A stretch of 64,000 nucleotides of DNA. Source: JBJXHG01 sp046160865. GTDB lineage: Bacteria > Planctomycetota > UBA1135 > GCA-002686595. This document shows positions 1 through 8,388 of this stretch, in pieces (within the stretch, counting starts at the first letter, position 1; each line of letters opens with the position of its first letter). Below the pieces are notes generated by a model that did not search any database, was not told where the DNA came from, and saw only the letters and a list, made by a program, of their open reading frames with translations. The DNA is taken from NCBI GenBank assembly GCA_046160865.1, contig JBJXHG010000181.1:27563-91562 (forward strand), in the 5' to 3' direction. The position numbers and the translations under genes are program-made.

Positions 1-1
1 G

Positions 2-1630
2 GGACGCTCCCGGAAATCGAAGGCCAAAGCGAAGGACGGCGCCGCGAACGGACTGCCGCCCGCGATCCATTCTTCGTCGGTGCCGCTCGAGTCGTCGCCG
101 AGGCGCGGCTTCTCCCTCGATTTCACGCACAAAGTCATCGTCACGATCACGACGTTGCTCGGCGCGACGCTCGGCGTGATCGGCTACCTCCAATCGCAGC
201 GCGATTCGGAGGAGCAAGTCGCGCAGCGCAGCGAAGTCGACTGTCTCACCGCATCGAGCAAGCTCGATAGCGCGTGGGATGCCGTCGGCGGGACGGCGCT
301 CGCGAGTTCGATCTTGCGCTACAGCACCGACCCGGCGCGCCTCGCGGAGGCGACGAATCTCACGCGCGAGGCCGAGCTCCTGTGTCCCGACGCGAAGGCG
401 CGCGCCGTCCGCATCCGCGCGCACGTGTTGCGCGCGCAGCGGCGATTCCCGGAGGCGCTGATCGCATTTCAAACGGCACTCGCGCTCGCGCCGGAGGATC
501 CGTTGTCGCACGAGGGTGTCGCGCACGCATTCGCGGACGTCGGAAGGCTCGAGGACGCGCTCGCGTCGTACTCGCGCGCGAGCGAGCTCGATCCGTCGGA
601 CGCCACGTTGCCGCAGAACGCGGGCAACGTGCTCGTTCGCCTCGGACGGGACGAAGAGGCGCTCTCCGCGTACGACCGCGCGCTCGCGCTCGCGCCGAAT
701 GATCCGATCGTGTGGAACAACCGCGGCAACGTGCTGCGCTCGCTCGAACGACTCGACGAGGCGCTCACCGCGTTCGACGCCGCGATCCGCGCCGATCCGC
801 TGTACGCGGTCGCGTACAGCGGGCGCGGCAATGCGCTCTCGGACGCCGGACGCTTCGACGAAGCGCTCACGGCGTACACGCGCGCGTGCACACTGGATCC
901 CTCGCTCGCGACGGCACGCAACGGACGCGGCATCGTGCTGCGCGCGCTGGGGCGTCCGGCCGAAGCGCAACAGGAGTACGAGCTCGCGATCGCGCTCGAT
1001 CCGCGCGATCCGGCGCCGCATCACAGCCGCGGCAACGTGCTGTGCGACCAGGGCAAGCTCGCCGAGGCGCTCGCGGCGTACGACGAAGCGCTGCGCCTCG
1101 ACCCGCGCTACGTGCTGCCGCACGTCGGGCGCGCGAACGCATTGATGGAAGCGGGTCGGTTCGACGAAGCGCTCGTCTCGTACGACGCCGCGCTCGCGCT
1201 CGATCCGCGTTCTCTCGCCGCGTGCAGCGGGCGCGGAAATGTGCTGGTCTTGCGCAAGCGCTTCGCGGATGGCCTCGCGGCCTACGACCGCGCGGTCGAG
1301 CTCGCTCCGCACGACGTGGCCGCGCGCTGCGGCCGCGGTGCGGCGCTGCGCGGACTCGAGCGCGGCGACGACGCGCTCGCGGCGTACGACACGGCGGTTG
1401 CGATGGAGCCGGCGAACGCGAACGCCCACAACGGGCGCGGCTACGCGCTGCTCGATGTCGGACGGCCCGAGGACGCGCTCGCGGCGTTCGATCGCGCGGT
1501 CGAGCTCGATCCGGTGCACGCGAACGCGCACTTTGGCCGCGGATACGCGCTCGCGCTGCTCGAGCGCACTTCGGAATCCGAGGCCGCGCTCGCCAAGGCG
1601 AGGTCGTTAGTGCCGCCGCGCTCGCGCTGA
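2..1630 (+). CDS. TPR-repeat membrane protein (5' end probably outside window)
   Basis: The protein is almost entirely tetratricopeptide repeat. About eleven consecutive 34-residue units run from roughly residue 85 of the GTG-started form, each with the pattern A..AYD.A..LDP....A...RGN.L...GR, and the spacing is exact. A single hydrophobic segment (VIVTITTLLGATLGVIGYL) precedes them, so the repeats probably hang from the membrane as a protein-binding scaffold. A GTG at 80 could start translation, but the frame is open to the left edge with the same G/C-ending codons and a basic Lys/Arg/Ser stretch, so I treat the gene as truncated. The partner is unknown. It is followed by uvrC after about 50 bp. 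Confidence 0.75.
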   Translation, partial: GRSRKSKAKAKDGAANGLPPAIHSSSVPLESSPRRGFSLDFTHKVIVTITTLLGATLGVIGYLQSQRDSEEQVAQRSEVDCLTASSKLDSAWDAVGGTALASSILRYSTDPARLAEATNLTREAELLCPDAKARAVRIRAHVLRAQRRFPEALIAFQTALALAPEDPLSHEGVAHAFADVGRLEDALASYSRASELDPSDATLPQNAGNVLVRLGRDEEALSAYDRALALAPNDPIVWNNRGNVLRSLERLDEALTAFDAAIRADPLYAVAYSGRGNALSDAGRFDEALTAYTRACTLDPSLATARNGRGIVLRALGRPAEAQQEYELAIALDPRDPAPHHSRGNVLCDQGKLAEALAAYDEALRLDPRYVLPHVGRANALMEAGRFDEALVSYDAALALDPRSLAACSGRGNVLVLRKRFADGLAAYDRAVELAPHDVAARCGRGAALRGLERGDDALAAYDTAVAMEPANANAHNGRGYALLDVGRPEDALAAFDRAVELDPVHANAHFGRGYALALLERTSESEAALAKARSLVPPRSR

Positions 1631-1681
1631 GCAGGCGAACCGTAGCCACTGACGGGCTACGATCCCGCCGCGACGAGCAAC

Positions 1682-3553
1682 ATGGGGAACGACATGCGAA
1701 GCGAGCCCGCGTGGTCGATCGACGGCGTGCCGGAGCGGCCGGGCGTGTACGTCTTCCGCGACGCGGAGGGCAAGGTGCTCTACGTCGGCAAGGCGGCCGA
1801 TTTGCGCGCGCGCCTCAAGAGCTACCGGCGCGTCGGCGGTGACGGCCGGCCGTTCATCCGCTTCCTCGTCGAGGAGGCGCGCAGCGTCGAGACGATCGTG
1901 ACGCGCACGGAGCAAGAGGCGCTGCTCCTCGAAGACACGCTGATCAAGACGCACAAGCCGGTGCACAACGTGCGGCTCAAGGACGACAAGTCGTTCTTGA
2001 TGCTGAAGCTGTCGCAAGCACACGCGTTCCCGCGCTTCGAGTTCGTGCGCGCGCACCAGCACAAGAAGTCGGGCGCGGGCGAGGGACGCGCGCGCTTCTT
2101 CGGGCCGTTCGCGACCGCGAGTGCCGTGCGGCAGACGCTCTCCGATCTGCACCGCGTGGTGCCGCTGCGCGACTGCCCGGACACGGTGATGGCGCACCGC
2201 TCGCGGCCCTGCTTGAAGCACCAGATCGGCTTGTGCAGCGCGCCGTGCGTCGACTTGATCGGCGCGCGCGAGTACGCCGAGCTCGTCGAGAAGGCCGTGC
2301 GCATCCTGTCCGGCGAGACCGACGAGCTCGCGAACGAGCTCGACCAGCGCATGCGCGATGCGGCGGCGAAGATGGATTACGAGCGCGCGGCCGCGTGGCG
2401 CGACCGGCTCGCCGCGCTGCGCCGCACGGTCGAGGGCCAAGGCGTGCGTCCGCGCGACCGCGTTCGCCGCGACGTGCTCGGGCTTGCGCGTGCGAGCGAG
2501 TTCGCCGTCGTCCATCGCCTCTCGTTTCGCGACGGGCGCCTGGCCGAGAGCCGTGCGCACGCGTTCCGCTCGCAGCTCCCGGACGAGGAGCTCCTGCACA
2601 ACGTGATCACGGCCCTGTACGGGCCGGGCGCGCGCGGGATCCGCGAAACGCCGGACGAGCTCGTGCTGCCGTGCACGCCGGCGGACGAGGAGCTCTGCCG
2701 TGCGTTGCTCGGCGCGGACGTGCGCGTCGTCGTGCCGAAGGGCGGCGAGCGCGGGCGCATGCTCGGCATCGCGTTCGAGAACGCGCGCGCGGAGCTCGTG
2801 CGCCGCGATCGCGAGGGACGTGCGGAGGAGGAGGCGCTCGACGATCTCGCGCGCGTGCTCGACTTGGAGGCGCCGCCCGACGTGATCGACTGCTTCGACA
2901 TTTCGAATCTGCAGGGCACGAACGTCGTCGCGAGCCGCGTGCGCTTCCGAACTGGACACGCCGACAAGAACGGCTACCGGCGCTTCAAGGTCCGCAGCGT
3001 GGAAGGGCAAGACGACTTCGCGTCGCTGCGCGAGGTCGTGCTGCGCAGCTTGAAGCGCGGCGTCGCCGACGACGATCTGCCGAACCTCGTCGTGATCGAC
3101 GGCGGCGCGGGGCAACTCGGGGCTGCGCTCGAAGCGCGCGAGGAAGCCGGCGCGTGGGACGTGCGCGTGATCGGTCTCGCGAAGGCGCGGTCCGAACGGA
3201 CGGTGGGGGGCAAGAAGCGCGACAAGAGCGAAGAGCGGGTGTTCCTACCTGGCGCGAAGGAGCCGCTCGAGCTCGCGCGCCACTCGCCGTCGCGCCACTT
3301 GCTCGAGCGCATCCGCGACGAAGCGCACCGCTTCGCGATCACGTATCACCGCAAGGAGCGCGGCAAGATCCGCTCGCAGATGGATTCGATCCCGGGCGTC
3401 GGCGCGAAGAAGCGCCGCGCGCTGCTCATCACGTTTGGCAGCGTCGACGGCGTGCGCGCGGCGAGCGTCGAATCGATCGCGGCGGTGGAAGGGATCGGCG
3501 AGAAGCTCGCGCAGGTGATCGTGGAGTCGTTGCGGAAGCAAGCTGGCGGCTGA
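1682..3553 (+). CDS. uvrC: UvrABC excinuclease subunit C
   Basis: UvrC makes both incisions around bulky DNA lesions after UvrB loading. The 623-residue protein is the usual length. It shows the GIY-YIG nuclease at the N-terminus (RPGVYVF, then VLYVGKA), a UVR helix motif (MDYERAAAWRDRLAAL) near residue 240, the RNase H-like endonuclease core (CFDISNLQG, then FKVRSVEGQDDFASL), and two C-terminal helix-hairpin-helix motifs (IPGVGAKKRRALL and VEGIGEKLAQVI). ATG codons at 1682 and 1694 are both possible starts; the longer is given. It converges on the next gene across only 22 bp. Confidence 0.97.
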   Translation: MGNDMRSEPAWSIDGVPERPGVYVFRDAEGKVLYVGKAADLRARLKSYRRVGGDGRPFIRFLVEEARSVETIVTRTEQEALLLEDTLIKTHKPVHNVRLKDDKSFLMLKLSQAHAFPRFEFVRAHQHKKSGAGEGRARFFGPFATASAVRQTLSDLHRVVPLRDCPDTVMAHRSRPCLKHQIGLCSAPCVDLIGAREYAELVEKAVRILSGETDELANELDQRMRDAAAKMDYERAAAWRDRLAALRRTVEGQGVRPRDRVRRDVLGLARASEFAVVHRLSFRDGRLAESRAHAFRSQLPDEELLHNVITALYGPGARGIRETPDELVLPCTPADEELCRALLGADVRVVVPKGGERGRMLGIAFENARAELVRRDREGRAEEEALDDLARVLDLEAPPDVIDCFDISNLQGTNVVASRVRFRTGHADKNGYRRFKVRSVEGQDDFASLREVVLRSLKRGVADDDLPNLVVIDGGAGQLGAALEAREEAGAWDVRVIGLAKARSERTVGGKKRDKSEERVFLPGAKEPLELARHSPSRHLLERIRDEAHRFAITYHRKERGKIRSQMDSIPGVGAKKRRALLITFGSVDGVRAASVESIAAVEGIGEKLAQVIVESLRKQAGG

Positions 3554-3575
3554 CCAATCCGTTCGCGCGCTCGCG

Positions 3576-4844
3576 TCAGAACTTCTTCCCGCCGCCGCAC
3601 GGACCGAGATCCGTCAGCACATCGTCGACGATCGCCGGGAACGCGCACGGTGCGGCGTTGAAATGCACGCCGCCGATCGCGCGCACGCAGTTGTGGAACG
3701 GGATGCCCTCGTCGTTCTCGACGAAGAGGACGGAGCTGCCAATCAGAAGCGGCGCGCACTCGAACCCGATCTCGAGCGAGCCGGTCGTGTCGATGCCGAG
3801 CAGCACGATGTTCGTGTGCAACGTCGGATTGCCCGGCGTCGTCGTGTCGAGCTCACCCGCGACGTACGCGAGCGTGCCCGGCGGCAACGTTCCCGCGTAC
3901 TCGACCTGCAGCACGTTCAAGTCGGAGTCGACGAACACGCCGCCGGAGAACGAGCCGACGCTCGAGTAGCCATCAGCCGTGCGACTCGAGCGGATCGTGC
4001 GGCCGTCGCGCGGCTCCAGCGCGTCGTAGTCCTCCGGCGCGATGCCGAACAGGAACGCTTTGTCGCCGAGCGCGAACGCGTCGAGGCCCGGCGCGCGGAA
4101 CGTGTCGTCGAAGAGGAGCTGGTCGCTCTTCAGCACCTTCACGCCGCTCTCGAGGACGACCCTACCGGTCGAGTGGAACGCGAAGCGTCCGGTCGCGCTC
4201 GACACGTTCGTGGGACCGCCGCTCGGCGCGCCGTGGATGCCTTCGAAGTAGAGGAGATCACCCGGCTGCACGAAGCGCGCGCGGAGTCCGTCGAGGCGGT
4301 ACGTGGTGCCGTCTTCGGCGAGCACGCGCCGATCGCTCGGCGACGTACCGACGAACCGGCCGAAGGCGGTGACGGGCATTCCGATCACGTTCTGATCGAT
4401 GAACGCCGGGCTCTGGATCGTCGAGACCCACCCGCGCACGTACACGCGCGCGCCAGCGCCGAACGGGCCGCGGTTGCGCAGGCCGTAGAGACGGCCGTCG
4501 TCGGTGAGCAAGCGCAGGAGTGTGCCCTGTTGCACGAGCGTGCCGACACCCGCGAACGCGGGACGCACGACGGTGTTGTTGAGGAACGGGTAGACGTTCT
4601 CGTTGCAGACGCCGGCGGTGCCGCTCGGGATCGTGCCTTCGACGTAGATGCGGTCGCCGATCTGGAAGCCGCCCGTGTTGCCGAGCACGAAGCTGCGTCC
4701 GTCGTCGGCCTCGAAGATCGTGCACAGGATCTCCGACGGGCGCCGGCTCAACACGCCGTGCAACTGTTGCGTCCGCGCGTCGATCGGGCGCAAGGGGACG
4801 AGCTGTGCGAACGACGCGAGGAGGAACAAGACGAGTGCGGGCAT
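3576..4844 (-). CDS. secreted protein of repeated OB-like modules, function unknown
   Basis: This is a 422-residue protein with a short N-terminal signal sequence (MPALVLFLLASFAQL). The rest is a run of related beta-rich units of about 60-70 residues, each with a pattern such as DGR.Y.L......F..GARVYVRGWV or IGDRIYVEG, which resembles small OB-like barrels used in exported planctomycete proteins. The C-terminus has paired cysteines (FECAPL, HNCVRAI, APCAFP, LGPCGGG), suggesting disulfides outside the cytoplasm. I do not recognise an enzyme. It lies 40 bp downstream of the kinase gene on the same strand and could be its last cistron. Confidence 0.6.
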   Translation of the reverse strand: MPALVLFLLASFAQLVPLRPIDARTQQLHGVLSRRPSEILCTIFEADDGRSFVLGNTGGFQIGDRIYVEGTIPSGTAGVCNENVYPFLNNTVVRPAFAGVGTLVQQGTLLRLLTDDGRLYGLRNRGPFGAGARVYVRGWVSTIQSPAFIDQNVIGMPVTAFGRFVGTSPSDRRVLAEDGTTYRLDGLRARFVQPGDLLYFEGIHGAPSGGPTNVSSATGRFAFHSTGRVVLESGVKVLKSDQLLFDDTFRAPGLDAFALGDKAFLFGIAPEDYDALEPRDGRTIRSSRTADGYSSVGSFSGGVFVDSDLNVLQVEYAGTLPPGTLAYVAGELDTTTPGNPTLHTNIVLLGIDTTGSLEIGFECAPLLIGSSVLFVENDEGIPFHNCVRAIGGVHFNAAPCAFPAIVDDVLTDLGPCGGGKKF

Positions 4845-4884
4845 GGCGGTCTTCTTTCGATTCGTTCGCGGACGAGAGCAGCGC

Positions 4885-7638
4885 TCACCGATCGATGGCG
4901 CGCGCCGGCCTCACGCCGATGTTCTTGTCGCGGATCTCGACGTCGGCGCGCGCGCGATGTCCCGCGCGCGCGGACATGAACTTGTCGAGGAACGACGCGC
5001 CGCGCGCGATGCGCTGCGGATCGATCGCGGGGCGCTCGCCGTCGAGCGGTTGCACGGGCGTCGCGTAACGCGCGTAACCGTCGCGACACCACTCCCACAC
5101 GTTTCCGAGCACGTGGTGCAGCCCGAACGGGTTCGCGCGCAGCGCGTGCACCGGCGCGTGGATCACGAACGTGTCGTCGAACTCGGGCCATTCCGGCTCG
5201 CTGTTCCAGGGCGCGCCGACACGGGTCGCGGAGCGGTCGGCGATGTTGACGGCGCCGATCAACGAGTCGCGCTCGACGCCGGTCCAGAACGGCGTCGTCG
5301 TGCCGGCGCGCGCCGCGTACTCCCACTGCGCCTCCGTGGGCAGCGTCAAGCCGAGCTCGTGCAGGACGCGCGAGCACTCGGTCCAGCTCACCATCTCGAT
5401 CGGATGCGTGAGGTCGGTCGCGTGTCCGCCGTGGTTCTCGCCGGGCGGGTGATTGCTCGGGTTCTTGCGCGTGAAGCGCAGCCACTGGCCTTGCGTCAGC
5501 TCGTACTTCGACACGAAGAAGGGCGCGAGCTCGATCTCGTGTAGCGGGATCTCGTCGGCGCGCGCGTGCGGATCGACGTGCGCCGTGTCGAGCGGCTCGC
5601 CGGCGTCCGGCTTGCGCGCGCCCATCGTGAAGCGTCCGCCGGGAACGAGCACGAGCACGACGCCCGTGCTCTCCGTGAACGCGAGCGTGCCGTCCGCGTT
5701 GCGCACCGGCACGTCGCCCGACGCGGCGTGCGCGAACTCCCACAGGCCCGACGCGGGATCGCGGCCGAGCGGCACGAGGCCGACTTGCGGCGTGAGCTTC
5801 CAGCCGCCGTATGCGGGACAAACGCTCGCGTCGGCGATCGCGCGAATCGCGCGATCCCAATCGGCGCGGTGCGCATCGATCGTGCGTGCGACGATCGTGC
5901 TCGCGAGCGCGCGCCGTCGCTCGACGTCGGCGATGATGCCGGTCTGTGCTTCCGAGAACGCCGCGAGCTTCTGGACGAGCTCCGACAACTTGTCGTGCTC
6001 CCAGCGCAGCTCGCCCGTGTCGAATCGGTACGTGCGGCGCTCGGCGACGCGCTCTCCGAGCGTTTCGGCTTCGTCCGCGAGCGCGGGCTTGCGCGCGAGC
6101 AACGCTTCCGTCGCCGTGCCTTGCTCCTCTTGTTGCACGAGGGCGGCGAGTTGCGCGCGCAGCTCCGCGAGCTGCGGCGCGTCCGGATGCGTCGCGCTGT
6201 CGCGCTCGCGATCGGCGTCTGTGCGAGGGAGCGCGCGCGCACGCAATGCGGCGAGCGTGCGCTGGTGCTCCGCGAGGCGTCCGGCGAGCGCGTGTGCATC
6301 GCGCAGCCACGCGTCGTACGCGGGCACGCGCTCGGGTAGCGCGGGCCACAGCGACTCGGCCTGCAGCACGAGATCGCCGTGACGCGAGAGGTCCGACAGG
6401 CGCAGGATCTCGGCCAGGCGCTCGCGCGCGATCACGGCCGAGCGCACGGTGCTGATCGCGGATGCGATCAAGAGCACGACGACGATGCCGGTGAGCGCGA
6501 CGAGCGCGCGGTGGCGCTCGACGAACTTGCGCGCGCGGTACGCGAGCGCGTCGGGGCGCGCGAGGATCGGGAGCGAGTGGCGGAAGCGCCGCACGTCCTC
6601 GGCGAGCGCCGCCACCGACGCATAGCGACGCGCGGGGTCCTTCTGCATCGCCGTCAGCACGACCGTGTCGAGGTCGCTCGACAGCCCGCGCGCCACCGCG
6701 CTCGGCCGGGACGGCACCTGCTCGACGATCGCGCGCTCGATCTCGTGCGGCAGCGTGGTCTTCGTGCGGTACGGACGCGCGCCGGTCAGCATCTCGTACA
6801 GCAGCACGCCGAGTGAGTACACGTCGGTCGCAGTGCTCACCGGCTCGCCGCGCACCTGCTCGGGACTCGCGTATTCGGGCGTCATCAAGCGCTCGCCGTC
6901 GGCGGTCATGCCCGCCGATCCCCGGACGTTGTCGGGCGCGAGCACGCGCGCGATGCCGAAATCGAGCAGCTTCGGGATGCCGCGCCGGTCGACGAGCAAG
7001 TTCGCGGGCTTGATGTCGCGGTGGACGACTAGGTTCTGGTGCGCGTACTGCACCGCGCCGCAGACCTGCTCGAAGAGCGCGAGCCGCGCGTCGACGGGGA
7101 GTGCGTTCGTGCGGCAGTACGCATCGATCGGCGTGCCGTCGATGTACTCCATCACGATGTACGGCAGGCCGCTCTCCGTCGCGCCGCCGTCGAACAGACG
7201 CGAGATGTGCGGGTGCTCGAGGCGTGCGAGCAGCGCGCGCTCGCTCTGGAAGCGCGCGAGCAGCGCTTCGCTCGCGACGCCGCGCGTCAACACCTTCACG
7301 GCGACGGTCTGCTCGAAGCCACCTTCGACGCGCGACGCGAGATACACCGTGCCCATGCCGCCGGAGGCGACGCGCTGGAGCAGCGTGTACGCGCCGACGC
7401 GCGTGCCGGGCGCGAGCGGTTGCACGGCCTCCGAGAGCGCGTTCTGCAGTGTGTCGGGCGACGGCGGCGTCAGGCGCTCGAGCTCGTCCGAGTCCGCCAC
7501 GACGAGCGCTTCGACTTCCTGCGCGAGCGCGACGTCGCCCTCGCACTCGCGCGCGAGATAGGCCGCGCGCTCGGCCGGGGAGAGGTCGAGCGCGGCGTGG
7601 AAGAGCTGCTCGACGCGCGTCCAGCGGACGGAGCTCAC
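4885..7638 (-). CDS. membrane Ser/Thr protein kinase with C-terminal FGE/sulfatase-modifying-like domain
   Basis: This is a Hanks-type kinase fused to an extracytoplasmic formylglycine-generating-enzyme-like domain. From the GTG at 7638 (917 residues) the kinase starts near residue 84: glycine loop ASGGMG, Lys115 in VAVKV, catalytic HRDIKPAN at 206-213, DFG at 226-228. A transmembrane helix (VALTGIVVVLLIASAIS) lies near residue 385, then a coiled-coil-rich linker, then the FGE-like fold (GGRFTMGA, LPTEAQWEYAARAG, IARGASF). The start is chosen because this GTG overlaps the TGA of the upstream sigma gene (GTGA), implying coupled translation. The Cys pair used by true FGE is not visible in the final RGGS-type segment, so this domain may bind rather than modify. 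Confidence 0.9.
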   Translation of the reverse strand: MSSVRWTRVEQLFHAALDLSPAERAAYLARECEGDVALAQEVEALVVADSDELERLTPPSPDTLQNALSEAVQPLAPGTRVGAYTLLQRVASGGMGTVYLASRVEGGFEQTVAVKVLTRGVASEALLARFQSERALLARLEHPHISRLFDGGATESGLPYIVMEYIDGTPIDAYCRTNALPVDARLALFEQVCGAVQYAHQNLVVHRDIKPANLLVDRRGIPKLLDFGIARVLAPDNVRGSAGMTADGERLMTPEYASPEQVRGEPVSTATDVYSLGVLLYEMLTGARPYRTKTTLPHEIERAIVEQVPSRPSAVARGLSSDLDTVVLTAMQKDPARRYASVAALAEDVRRFRHSLPILARPDALAYRARKFVERHRALVALTGIVVVLLIASAISTVRSAVIARERLAEILRLSDLSRHGDLVLQAESLWPALPERVPAYDAWLRDAHALAGRLAEHQRTLAALRARALPRTDADRERDSATHPDAPQLAELRAQLAALVQQEEQGTATEALLARKPALADEAETLGERVAERRTYRFDTGELRWEHDKLSELVQKLAAFSEAQTGIIADVERRRALASTIVARTIDAHRADWDRAIRAIADASVCPAYGGWKLTPQVGLVPLGRDPASGLWEFAHAASGDVPVRNADGTLAFTESTGVVLVLVPGGRFTMGARKPDAGEPLDTAHVDPHARADEIPLHEIELAPFFVSKYELTQGQWLRFTRKNPSNHPPGENHGGHATDLTHPIEMVSWTECSRVLHELGLTLPTEAQWEYAARAGTTTPFWTGVERDSLIGAVNIADRSATRVGAPWNSEPEWPEFDDTFVIHAPVHALRANPFGLHHVLGNVWEWCRDGYARYATPVQPLDGERPAIDPQRIARGASFLDKFMSARAGHRARADVEIRDKNIGVRPARAIDR

Positions 7639-8198
7639 GGAGTCTCGAGCTCCTTGCGGAGCCACGCCTTCGCGAAGCGGAACCCGCGCTCGACGCTGCG
7701 CAGCGAGAGGCCGAGCACCTGCGCGGACTCCTCGGCCGTCAGGCCGGCGAAGAAGCGCAGCTCGACGATGCGTGCCTTTTCGACGTCGAGCGCTTCGAGT
7801 CGCTGCAACGCTTCTTCGAGCGCGAGCAGGTCCTCGGCGCGCTCGTCGAGGACGCTCGCGGCCTCGAACAGCGTCACCTTTTGCGCGCCTCCGCCGCGCT
7901 TGACCGCCGCGCGCGCCTCGGCGTGGTTGATCAGGATGCGGCGCATCGCGGTCGCCGCGAGCGCGAGGAACTGGGCGCGGTTTTCGAGGCTTTGGTTGCG
8001 CTCGCCGACCAGGCGCAGGTAGGCCTCGTGGACGAGGGCCGTGGGCTGCAGCGTGTGGTCGCGCCGCTCGCGGCCGAGGTGCCGGCGCGCGATGGCGCGC
8101 AAGTCGTCGTACACGAGCGGCAGGAGGCTCGCGAGCGCCTCGCCGTCGCCGGCGCGGCAGCGCTCCAAGAGCTGTGTGACTTCGTTCGAGTCGGTCAT
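7635..8198 (-). CDS. ECF-type RNA polymerase sigma factor (TIGR02999-like)
   Basis: A 187-residue sigma-70 family regulator. Region 2 is visible in LLPLVYDDLRAIARRHL and TALVHEAYLRL, followed by the family's ALAATAMRRILINHAE stretch; region 4 has LRFFAGLTAEESAQVLGLSLRSVER. This layout is that of the TIGR02999 group common in Planctomycetota, often beside Ser/Thr kinases. The frame is open far upstream, but the homologous part begins at MTDSNEVTQLLERC (8198); a Met ten codons upstream (8228) is the alternative. Its stop overlaps the kinase start by four bases, so the two are probably made together, with the kinase acting as a signal input to this sigma factor. Confidence 0.9.
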   Translation of the reverse strand: MTDSNEVTQLLERCRAGDGEALASLLPLVYDDLRAIARRHLGRERRDHTLQPTALVHEAYLRLVGERNQSLENRAQFLALAATAMRRILINHAEARAAVKRGGGAQKVTLFEAASVLDERAEDLLALEEALQRLEALDVEKARIVELRFFAGLTAEESAQVLGLSLRSVERGFRFAKAWLRKELETP

Positions 8199-8388
8199 CG
8201 CGTGCACGAGCGCGTGCGCGCGCGCCATTGTCAGTGTAGGTGGGCGGGCGAGAAGCGCGAAGCCTGGCAGCCCGTGGTGAAAGAGGCGCGCTCGCTGCCG
8301 CGTGCGCCGGAGCGGAAAGCGGGAGATTCGTGGCGGGCCACCTGCGCCCTTCCGGCGTTCACGAGCACTCCCGAAAGGCGCACTCCCA

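Noticed and set aside
4748..7546. 932-codon open frame on the - strand
   Set aside because: Shifted frame of the kinase gene; the other frame carries all kinase and FGE motifs.
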